Of a DNA stretch of 14,415 nt, positions 1 through 7,925 are shown one piece after another (the first letter of the stretch is position 1; each line of letters starts with the position of its first letter). The position numbers and the translations under genes are program-made. Source of the DNA: Larix sibirica (Eukaryota > Streptophyta > Pinopsida > Pinales > Pinaceae); contig NWUY0300037052.1 of NCBI GenBank assembly GCA_004151065.3, forward strand, positions 27,880 through 42,294, in the 5' to 3' direction. The notes below the pieces were generated by a model that had not been told where the DNA came from, did not search any database, and was given only the letters and a program-made list of their open reading frames with translations.

Positions 1-40
1 TCTTATTTTAGCAATGTTGATTTTTTGTTTCTTTATGCTC

Positions 41-210
41 AATTTTTTGTTTGTTTGTTCGATTGCTTGTCCCTTGGCCTGGGCCACACCAACCCTTATG
101 ATGGATGGATTTTTGGGTGTCTCCTCCCAACTAGCTCACCCCCTAAGGGGAATTGAACTCGGGTCACCTTCTTGACGAGACCCACACTTTAACTGAATGA
201 GCTAGCGAGA
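41..210 (-). mobile_element. Probable tRNA-derived SINE
   Basis: Read on the minus strand, 204-187 gives TAGCTCATTCAGTTAAAG, which resembles a tRNA/SINE box A (TRGY...GG-like). About 27 bases on, 160-149 gives GAGTTCAATTCC, close to the box B consensus GGTTCGANTCC. This pair forms the internal RNA polymerase III promoter of tRNA genes and of the SINEs derived from them. The stretch between and around the boxes does not fold into an obvious complete tRNA cloverleaf, so a SINE head is more likely than a tRNA gene. Downstream the minus strand ends in an A-rich tail (60-41, repeated CAAA units), as expected for a SINE copied by a LINE reverse transcriptase. I could not find convincing target-site duplications, so the outer limits are approximate. 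Boxes and tail are seen; the class assignment is inferred. Confidence 0.6.
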
Positions 211-329
211 ATTGACTATTGGAAGAAATATTTTCATTGAACACTCTTCTTATAGACATTGTGCATTGTTGTACTTAGAGTCACGGTCACATAGGGCCAA
301 GAAACCGAAAGGTTCCTTGGAGCTAGGAA

Positions 330-351
330 GCCAACTAGGTTCCTAGTTGGC
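330..351. repeat. Near-perfect 22-bp palindrome
   Basis: Arms GCCAACTAGG (330-339) and CCTAGTTGGC (342-351) are exact reverse complements around a 2-base TT centre. No gene or element boundary is recognised next to it. With so short a loop it would form a cruciform more readily than an RNA hairpin. Its function is unknown. Confidence 0.85.
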
Positions 352-1843
352 AGGGAGGTTTAATTCCATTATGGGCATCAAAGGTGGGTGAAGGCTTGTT
401 GCTATGGGAATACTATTACATTCTTGGGCCAATTCGGCATTTAAATAGGTACTTTTTAGTAATTCATTGCTTAAATTCATGATTATTTGTTATTAACATG
501 TTTCTCATATTAGTTAGTTTAGTTATGACATTGAATTAACAAAGTAAGACCGAGAGGCCTCACAACTCTTCCTTGGGAGGTGGTTAGAAGATGAATTGAA
601 AACATGAGGGTAAGGAAAATGCAATTACTCCACCATGCATTTGGTGATGCAACTTTGTGGCAGTGTTCCATCTTAAAGCATGCCATCTTCTTTGAGGCCC
701 CACTCATGTAATGAAGTAAAAAAAAAAAGTTTCCCCACCCGAGAGAAATTATTGTGGAAAGGTTGGATGACACTTTGGTGTTAAAGTTGTGGGTGCCAAA
801 GATGAACAAGGTCATTTATGGTTATCACCATCATGGATTGGTTTACATATTCAATGGACTTTGGCCATCATTGTCCACTCCTAATGAGGGGATTAATTAT
901 ACATGGACAACATATTTTTTACTTTCTTTCTCCTATAACGATTTCTTTATTGTGGTTTTCAGCAATCCTGGTAACTCCTTAAAGGTGTTGGAAGAGTAAT
1001 TGTGGTTTGTGGGTTGAGTTGTGCTCTTCATCGATCCTAGTTCCAAACATCAATCTAATTATCATGTCTACTGCTACTACACTTTTGTGGGTGCACATTC
1101 CAAATCTTCCCCTCTTTTAGATGATTATTCTTGTTATATAACTAACTATAAATGTTATGGATAAACTTTTGAAGCTTGACATCAACTACATCCAAAAGGA
1201 CATCATTGTATGTGCTCGAATTTGTGTAAATTCGATTTGAGTTAGGGTGTCTCAAACAAGACACTTCTAGGAAATAAGCTCGTGATGCCAAAGTTAATCA
1301 TCTATGGAGATTTATTAGCAAAGTTTTATGCATAAGTGGTAGGCAAATGTTTTGTGAAAAATGGGCCTTCATGCACCAATTACACATAGCCACACTAGTA
1401 TGATTAGTTAGACAACACACCGATGTTCCATGACCTAGCGACACCAAACGGATATCAACACATAAGACAATTTCTAAATGATAGTGCACTCAATGGAAAA
1501 TGATGCATTGGCAATGAATGGTTGTTTTCTAAAAAACCCATAATGGCGTGTTGAGGTTTTTTCGAGATGCACTATGTACGGTGCTTAATCTCACTTATCA
1601 TGCATTGACTACATTGTCCATGGTTTGCATTAAATATTTAGTGTACATCATTGTGTCGTAAGGTGTGCATGTTATTATACTTTTTTAAAAGATGTGTTGC
1701 CCTCTGTGGTACACCAATGTATTAAAGGATCAATGGAGCTCCTAAGAAGAGGGTGCATCATTAAGGGAGGCTTGTTTTCAAACATTTCCGTAGTTTGTGT
1801 TGTATGGCATGTGATGTTCCAATCAATTCACCATAGTCTATGC
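352..1843. other. Non-coding stretch, nothing recognised
   Basis: AT-rich sequence in which all open frames are short (81 codons or fewer) and none shows a recognisable domain or plausible gene structure. I saw no tRNA, transposon termini or retrotransposon protein similarity. It may be very old, unrecognisable repeat DNA. Confidence 0.5.
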
Positions 1844-1966
1844 TCTACATCTCTTGATGAGCATCAATTTCAACCTCACAATGCTCTGCATATCTTGATA
1901 AGAACTAGTTCCAGCCTCATGGTGCTTTACATATCTTGATGAGCACTTGTTCCAACCTCACAATTT
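1844..1966. repeat. Three tandem 41-bp units
   Basis: Three consecutive units, 1844-1884, 1885-1925 and 1926-1966, align without gaps. Each has the plan T-Y-T-R-CAT-MTCTTGATRAG, then a variable middle, then TTYCARCCTCAYRRTGC or a close variant. The sequence just before (about 1810-1843) may hold a fourth, heavily diverged unit. The units differ at several positions each, so the array is not recent. No coding function is apparent: the 81-codon frame crossing it is best explained by chance. Confidence 0.8.
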
Positions 1967-2248
1967 GATTTTGATATTGGGACATATGCAATGTGTCATA
2001 TTATGCACATATCATTATATGATGGACTTTTCACTTTTTAAAAAAAATGTGTTGACCCTTATAGCGCTCCCATATACAGTGTGTGATAAGAAAAATATTT
2101 CCTTTAAATGTAGGTGGTTGTGAATGTCTTTTGAAAACCTTAGGGAATTTTGACCCAGTTAAAGGGTTTATCCCAACCCAAACCCTCTAATCGTTCCCTA
2201 TAATACAAGCTAGGCTAACCCTAGTGATTTTGAAAGCTCCAATCATTA

Positions 2249-2425
2249 CCCTCCAAGAGATAGACCCCCCGCTTCCTTTCTTGTTTGTTGCTCTAATATA
2301 TTCTTAAATATTTAAAGGAGCAATGTATTTCCTTTCATTTCCCTCCAAGAGACCCCCACTTGCTCTTGTTTGGTGCTCTAATCCATTCTTAAATATTTAA
2401 AGGAGATATATGCTTTCTTTTCACG
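2249..2425. repeat. Two-copy tandem duplication (~90 bp)
   Basis: The segment beginning CCCTCCAAGAGA at 2249 recurs at 2341 and runs through a shared block, TCTTAAATATTTAAAGGAG, to a T/C-rich end near 2425. The first unit is about 92 bp and the second about 85 bp, differing by small indels and scattered substitutions. The arrangement is a simple direct tandem duplication in non-coding DNA. No element ends are associated with it. Confidence 0.8.
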
Positions 2426-3388
2426 AGGGTTATATAACTCAATTTTGTGATAGATAAAGCTTTTTACAATTGTTTAAAAATAAAGTTATATTTATTATTT
2501 TAATAGGGGAACACGACATAGTAGTTAGTCCTTGCCTTTTCCTATTACAAGTGTTGTCATGGCCTTTGCTTATTCATTTGTTCCCAACCGTCTCGATTAA
2601 TATTCTACAATGTTTGGAGAAATCACCACTATTTGATTGGTATTGGATACTTGGTTGATATTCTAATTATAATCATTCAATTTGACATATATATAATACA
2701 ACTTTAACTTGTCAAAAGGCATAGCCTTGGTAATTAAACCTCACCATTAGCTTCGAAAACAAGTAGTAACGATGAACAACAAGGACATAGAAGGCATGTG
2801 CGATTTGAAAGAAGAATTAACTTGGCAAAGATTAATTGGACCTACTACATATGCTTACCTTATATATATGTATATAGTCCAACAACGATACTACAGGCAT
2901 TAGGATTGCACTAAGTTGGAGAAGTTACAAGGTACTTGTTGCTCATTTTGACTCCCATGCACTATACACAATTATTAGAAACAAGGTTCTGAAATGTGAT
3001 TACTGGGAGCATTTAAAATTCATAATCTCACAAAATTAAAGCTAAGTAAATTGATGATTTGAAATTGGGATATTTGTCGCAACCATTTGCATGGTATGTT
3101 TAGTTATTAAATTAGATTCTTGGAAGTTGGGAGTAAGCATGTGTAGGTTAAAAAAAAGTGCCAACCTATAATGCAAAATCGATGTCTTGTTTTATGAATT
3201 CATTCCTTAACCGTTGTTTTGAATTTAGATGAGGCAAATGAAACGATAATATTTGTGTGGTGCTTTAACAATATAGTATGTGCTTTGAAATTGGTTAAAA
3301 GATTCCTATTGATATTGGTAGGCTCTCTTGTTCATGTCTCAAACAACAATATGTTCATGAACTTTATAATATAACATTTTAATGTTTA
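2426..3388. other. Non-coding left flank of the LINE
   Basis: AT-rich DNA with no credible coding region. It includes a short TA-rich run near 2861-2878. It forms the downstream flank of the minus-strand LINE and so represents the pre-insertion locus. I see nothing else in it. Confidence 0.5.
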
Positions 3389-3405
3389 TGATCAGTTGGT
3401 GCATT
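3389..3405. repeat. Target-site duplication, 3' side of LINE A
   Basis: TGATCAGTTGGTGCATT here matches TGATTAGTTGGTGCATT at 9518-9534 at 16 of 17 positions, the one difference being a C/T transition. The copies lie exactly where a minus-strand LINE would end: this one beside the T run (minus-strand A tail) and the other just upstream of ORF1. That placement and length are typical of target-primed reverse transcription. Confidence 0.85.
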
Positions 3406-3674
3406 TTTTTGTAAGTTGCATAGAGAAATTATATTAAAGTACAAAAAGAGTTACATGCACAAGATTGTCATGAGGTATGAGAGCCTTCTCAGTCTTCTCA
3501 CGGAACCAAAAAAATAGACTGAGACCATGGGAAACCTGCCCATTCATAGGAAGATAGAACTGTCTCACATAGGAGTACTGTTTATCCATGAAAATACAAA
3601 AAGACTGCCAGACGACTAAGATGAGACTGTTACAAAATTGCAAGCTGGACTCAATTCCAAGCCTAATCAAAGAC
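3404..3674 (-). other. LINE A 3' untranslated region and A tail
   Basis: About 264 bases follow the ORF2 stop and end in a T7 run on the plus strand (3404-3410), the remnant of the poly(A) tail. Two of these T's may belong to the target duplication. Open frames here on the minus strand are not conserved LINE sequence. Reverse transcription would have begun at this end. Confidence 0.75.
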
Positions 3675-4240
3675 CTACAAACCAAAAATAGTTGATAGAC
3701 CCTCAAAAATAGAGTTACATTTGTCAGGTAGCATGGCCAGATACATGTCTTGGAGAGGGACATTGCTTGAAAGTCCTTCATTAGCTAGGTGATCCACCAT
3801 CTCATTGGCTTTCCTTTGGACATGCTGGAAGGTAATGGCTCCCATTGCAGATATCAAGTCAGCCATACATGAGAGACCATAATTGAGTCTCCAACTTGGA
3901 GAAAGTTTGCTTATATGGGATCCACATTGAATTTTCCTGGCGAGAGAAATGATAATTTGAGAGTCTCCTTCTACCAACAAAGGAAGGAGGGACCAGATTG
4001 AGGCAATTTGGAGACCACTGAGAAGCGTTGCTAATTCACCTGCATTATTACTGTAATGGCCATGGCTTCCATGGAAAAGGAGGATGATATTTCTTGAACT
4101 ATCCCTGAAGACTCCCCCAAGGCTAGCCAGATTAGGATTTCCTTTGGATGCACCGTTAAAGTTGAGTTTGTTGAAACCGAAAGGTGGGCACAACCATTTA
4201 TTGGGACTGGACGGAGCATTGGATCTGATAGGGTCGTTGA
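3675..4240 (-). pseudogene. ORF2 C-terminal RNase H domain, copy A
   Basis: This RNase H (RVT_3-type) would remove element RNA from RNA/DNA hybrids. It is carried by several plant L1 lineages and absent from mammalian L1. The open frame covers 172 codons from the ATG at 4193 and extends upstream to about 4240. The first motif reads FNGASKGNPN: residue 13 (codon 4157-4155, AAC) is Asn where the first catalytic Asp normally stands. The other expected acidic residues are visible at Glu53 (NNAGEL), Asp77 (EGDS) and Asp134 (MVDHLAN). The reading frame is intact but the catalytic centre is damaged. The stop at 3677-3675 ends ORF2. Confidence 0.88.
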
Positions 4241-4339
4241 TTGTGGGAGACCGGGGTGATGTTCCAATTATTCATTATAGCGGCCTCCAATTGGATGACT
4301 TTGAAATCTTGCTTTGTCCAGTTGTGAAGGAAGAGAGTC

Positions 4340-4749
4340 TCTAAGATCTGATCTTTGCATTTAGCCTAAACAATATCCTCCCTTCTGGCTTTATCTTCAA
4401 AAATTTTGTGATTACGCTTCTTCTATATGTCCCAAACCACGAAACCTGGGGCTAAGGTCCAAATCCTGTTGAGAATGTTGCTTTGGTATGGTTTGTCATT
4501 CTAGTTTTTGATGGTTTGAATGGGATTTCCTTTTACCCAATCCGATCTTCTGCTTAGGAGAGCTAGTTTGTCCCATAGATTGCTAGAGAATGGGCAGGAG
4601 TCCAGTAAATGAACCATGGTCTCTTCCTGATTGTTGCATAGAACGCATCTAGATGGTCTAGTGAGTCCTCGCTTGATAATGTCCCAAGAGAGAAAACGCT
4701 CATGTAAGACAAGCCAAAGGAAGGTGGTTACTTTTGGCCAAGTTTTCAT
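4340..4749 (-). pseudogene. ORF2 zf-RVT zinc-binding domain, copy A
   Basis: The segment opens with MKTWPKVTTFLWLVLHERFLSWDIIKRG in pattern and contains the C-X2-C ... H-X4-C ligand set in RCVLCNNQEETMVHLLDSC (about 4650-4590). This is the zinc-binding module that follows the RT in plant LINEs and may help bind nucleic acid. The same frame continues past a TAG (4503-4501) into GFVVWDI and KKRNHKIFEDKARRE, interrupted by TAGs at 4425-4423 and 4368-4366, where tryptophan would be expected. All three stops are consistent with TGG to TAG changes. The metal ligands themselves are intact. Confidence 0.85.
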
Positions 4750-5402
4750 GTTCCAAATTTTAATCCAATTTGGATCTCTTTGCTCCGTATTGTGTTGAGC
4801 ATGCAGATGATAAGCCTTTTAACTGTGAAAGATCCTATGGGTTTATGACCCCATCTTATGATGTCCGGTTCTTGCTGGACGTGAATCTTACGCTTCTGCA
4901 ACTCCTGCCAAATCCTATCGATGTCTTCATTATTTATGTGTATGCCCCTATCCCTAGGGTGCTTCCAAGCTCTGAAACTTTGCAACATATTGTCCATCCA
5001 GTAATCTTTAACTGAGAGTTTTCCAGAGGCTTGTATGTCATCGAGTATATAAGGGACTTGAAGAAGATGGTTTAAACTGGGAATTTGTTGCCAATAGTCA
5101 GTCCAAAAATGAGCATCCTCCCCATTTCTTATCTCCCAAAAGCTGTGTTGCTGGACCAGATATCTATGAGTGTTTGTTGCATTCCAAATAAGGGAGCCAT
5201 GTGCTAAGAGATTGAACCGGATTATTTCCCGTGGGTCCCAGTTGGAAGCACATTTCCTATTCCAAAGTTGGGCCCAGGGAACAGTGTTTTTAGTTACCCA
5301 GTTCGACCAAATTTTTGCGCTCAGGATTTCATTGATTTTGGTTGGGTATCTCAGGCCTAGTCCGCCATCATATTTTGGTCTACAAATGTTGTCCTATTTG
5401 AC
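4746..5402 (-). pseudogene. ORF2 thumb/connection region, copy A
   Basis: A long stretch free of stops, in a frame different from its neighbours. It begins near WDNICRPKYDGGLGLRYP and proceeds through AKIWSNWV, LIWNATNTHRY, FWEIRNGEDAHFWTDYW and DIIRWGHKPIGSFTVK to a stop at 4748-4746. This Trp-rich segment between the catalytic RT core and zf-RVT is conserved in plant LINE ORF2 proteins. Only its last 83 codons begin with ATG, but the open frame extends about 135 codons further upstream. The entry and exit frames show one indel near 5405 and another near 4790. It is among the best-preserved parts of copy A. Confidence 0.82.
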
Positions 5403-6718
5403 TAATGACCATTTGAAATGGTTTGCATCCCCCCCATAAAAGGTGCGTTGAAGTTTTCTGATGGCTTTTAGGACCCATTTCGGGGAAACAAGAACTGAAA
5501 AAAAGGTACAACGTCATTGCCTGAAGAACGGACTTGATGAGGGTGAGATGCCCAACAAGATTTAGAGATCTGAGGGTCCAGGAAAAGAGTTTAAGGTCCA
5601 TCTTGTCAAGCAGCTCTTCCCAGGAGGAGTGCTTGATTGTCGAGTTCGTGAGCGAGGCCCCTAGGTATTTAGAGGGTAGGGAGGCAATGGAGAAGCCTAG
5701 GATTGTAGCAATATTCCTTTGAGTGATGCTTGGTGCATTGAAAAAAAATATGTGTGATTTATCAAGATTGACCGAGGTGCCCGAGGCATTAGAAAAAAAC
5801 TTTAAAATACAATTTAGAGTGCGATATTCTTGCACCGAGGGTTGACTCATGAGGAGATTGTCATCCATGAATTGTTGGTGCATGAGAGGAGGATTTTCAT
5901 GCAGGGTGAGACCTTTGAGAAGGCCTCTAGAACAATGTTTTTTTAACATGTGCCCTAGACCTTATACCATTAAGATAAAAAGAAAGGGGGAGAATGGGTC
6001 TCCTTGATGGATTCCTCTTGGAAAAAGTGGTTGAGGAAGTGCCATTTACAAGGATGGAGAAGAAAGGGGTGGAGATCAGGGAAAGAATCCATCTGGTCCA
6101 AGAAGGAGAAAATCCAAAGTCGAGGAGAATCTTTTCAATGTAGTTCCAGTTGAGCTTGTCAAAGGCCTTAGAAAGGTCAAGCTTGAGGAGCATGCTAGGT
6201 TTTTTGGTGGTTTTTAAGGAGTGGATAACTTTGTGAGCCAGAATTATACCATCAAGAATTTGACTTCCTTCTACATATCCAGTTTATTTGGGGAAAATGA
6301 GGAGAGGGAGAAGAGGCTTAAGGCGGTTGGCTATGAATTTGGATATGAGAGCGATGGGCCTATACTTACTTGGAGTGGCAGCGTTTTCCTCCTTTGGGAT
6401 GAGAGTGAGGAAGGTGGCGTTGAGCACTGGGAGAACCCATTGTTTTCTTCTCGATTCCTCCACTATTTCCTGGATTTCCTCTTTCAGAAGATCCCAATAA
6501 TTGTGGAAGAAATTAACGGTGAAACCATCAGGTCCTAGAGCCTTTCCTTCCATCATATGTTGAACCGTCATTTTGACCTCCAACAGGGTGATTGGTCGCA
6601 TGAGGTTTGCATTCTTCTCATCCGTTATTATCGTCGGGATATGGGAGGTGACCTGATCAATGGTAGCGCTTCTGTTGGGGGTGTCTTCCAGAAGCAGTTC
6701 CTTATAAAAGTTGACCAA
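5380..6718 (-). pseudogene. ORF2 reverse transcriptase domain, copy A
   Basis: This is the LINE-type reverse transcriptase. The block 6718-6284 carries KALGPDGF and LIPKEENAATPSKYRPIAL, the first RT motifs. After a stop (6286-6284) the same frame continues through GYVEGSQILDG and the palm motif LDLSKAFDKLNW (about 6180). The frame shifts near 6022, after which RGIHQGDPFSPFLF precedes the catalytic FMDD at 5871-5860. Most plant LINEs have FADD there; the two metal-binding aspartates are kept, with Met in place of Ala. ALISKF follows YRPI directly, so a few residues appear to be missing between RT motifs 1 and 2. Stops, one frameshift and this apparent small loss make the domain inactive. Confidence 0.9.
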
Positions 6719-7180
6719 CTAATGTTCTATTTCCTCGTACGTTTCCACCCAGGTTCCATTTGATTTATTGAGAGAGCATATTTTAATGTGCATTTTGTGT
6801 TGAATGGTAGATCAGTGAAAGAATGCAGTATTACACTCTCCCTCTTTCAACTAGTTGATTCTTGACTTTTGCTTCCAGAGTATCTCCTCTTGCTTACATC
6901 TCTCATCTATTTGAGTTTGAATCTTTGTTTCCCTTTTGCTCCTCTCCTCTGTGCGATCTTCTTTGATCATTTGATAGTGGAGAGAATCCATTTCCTGATC
7001 CAGAAAAGTCTTGGCCGTGAAGATGTTTCCAAATATGTTTTTATTCCATATTTTCAGTTCTTGTTTGAGAAGTTTTAATTTTTGTTGAAGCTTGTGCATC
7101 CTGGAGGAACTAGAGACCTGGAAACTTGTCCACCAATTTTTAACCGTTTCTTTGAAATTAGGGTGAGAGACCCGTAATTT

Positions 7181-7925
7181 TTAAAATTGGAAGGGGCGCA
7201 GCAAGAAAGATGTTCCTCCTTGCCAATTCAGACCGATTGGCCAATGATCCGAGCTCGCTGAGGGGAGAACCATGACGACCAGATCCATGCTTGTGTCGAT
7301 AATGTACTCGAATATAAGAAAACAATCAAGTCTAGAAGAAATCTGATTGGCTTCCCCTCTTCGGTTATTCCAAGTGAAGATGACGTTGGTTTTCTCCATA
7401 TCAACCAACCTATTGTCTTCAATGAAGATTTTGAATTTTGATCTTCCTGAGATAGCATTCTGCGTCCCCTTTTTTTTCCTGAAGGTTGGTGATCATGTTG
7501 AAATCTCCAGCGATAATCCAAGGTTGACTAGAGAAGTTGTGACTATACCATTCCAAGTATTCTAGGAACTTGATTTTTTGCTCTGAGGATTGGGGACTAT
7601 AGACATTGGAGAGTCACCCATGAAAATTTGTGCCTGTGACATGAAGGGAGGCCGAGATCGAGTTTCTTGTGACTAGAAAATCAGTGAGATTCACTGCTTG
7701 GGGGTTATAGATGAATGCAAGGTCACCCGAAGCTTCGATTACATCTATTGCTACTTCTTTGTTGCCTTTCCAAAGCTGTGCAAAGAGAATCTTTAAATTG
7801 TTGCTGCTGCATTTGGTTTCTTGAATGAGGATCATGGAGGTATTTTCTTGGAGAATTTTCCTGCATAGCATTCTATGTTTGGTGGCACCGTTGATACCTA
7901 TTACATTCAAGGAAACTATCTTCAT
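7181..7925 (-). pseudogene. ORF2 endonuclease (APE-like) domain, copy A
   Basis: This is an apurinic/apyrimidinic-type endonuclease, which makes the target nick. Reading along the domain I see NVIGING near the start, QETKC (catalytic Glu), NVYSP, IAGDFNMI (Asp and Asn of the active site), FTWNNRR, SRLDCFL and finally SDHWPI (catalytic His). All expected motifs are present, but they are split over different frames: the N-terminal half runs from 7925 and the C-terminal half (from about 7440) lies one base off. A TGA at 7616-7614 replaces a CGA found at the matching site in copy B. The conserved Trp before NV reads Leu. The domain is recognisable but cannot be made whole. Confidence 0.88.

Larger units (their letters stand above)
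3675..7925 (-). pseudogene. LINE A ORF2 (EN-RT-zf-RVT-RNase H), broken
   Basis: ORF2 encodes the enzyme that nicks target DNA and copies the element's RNA. Its span of 4251 bp (about 1417 codons) is normal for a plant LINE. Domain order is endonuclease (7925-7181), lysine/glutamate-rich linker (7180-6851), reverse transcriptase (6718 to about 5400), connection region (about 5400-4746), zf-RVT (4749-4340) and RNase H (about 4240-3675). The frame changes near 7470, 6022, 5405, 4790 and 4235, with perhaps one more near 7440. In-frame stops include those at 7616, 7183, 6853, 6814, 6721, 6286, 5964, 4503, 4425 and 4368. The start is fixed by the typical LINE endonuclease opening and by the overlap with the ORF1 stop. 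Net frame from start to end is preserved, consistent with an originally single ORF. It is non-functional as it stands. Confidence 0.9.

Noticed and set aside
149-204. Genuine tRNA gene on the minus strand
   Set aside because: Box A and box B are present, but I could not pair a clear acceptor stem and anticodon arm, and an A-rich tail follows; a SINE fits better.
754-999. 81-codon open frame on the plus strand in the left flank
   Set aside because: No recognisable domain, no gene context and a length expected by chance in 3.4 kb of non-coding DNA.
1694-1939. 81-codon open frame across the 41-bp repeats
   Set aside because: It crosses the repeat start with no protein-level pattern. The 41-bp period is not a multiple of three, so the units are read in different frames.
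2198-2224. TATA box plus telobox as a promoter of a host gene
   Set aside because: Motifs this short are common by chance in AT-rich DNA and no coding sequence follows; kept only as a weak observation.
2861-2878. TA-rich run as a microsatellite of interest
   Set aside because: Short and imperfect, and typical of AT-rich plant intergenic DNA.
3434-3781. 115-codon minus-strand open frame overlapping the end of RNase H
   Set aside because: It overlaps the RNase H frame and lies mostly in the LINE 3' untranslated region; no known domain is seen.
4031-4344. Open frames on both strands across the start of RNase H
   Set aside because: They are shadows of the RNase H and zf-RVT coding frames; none shows independent similarity.
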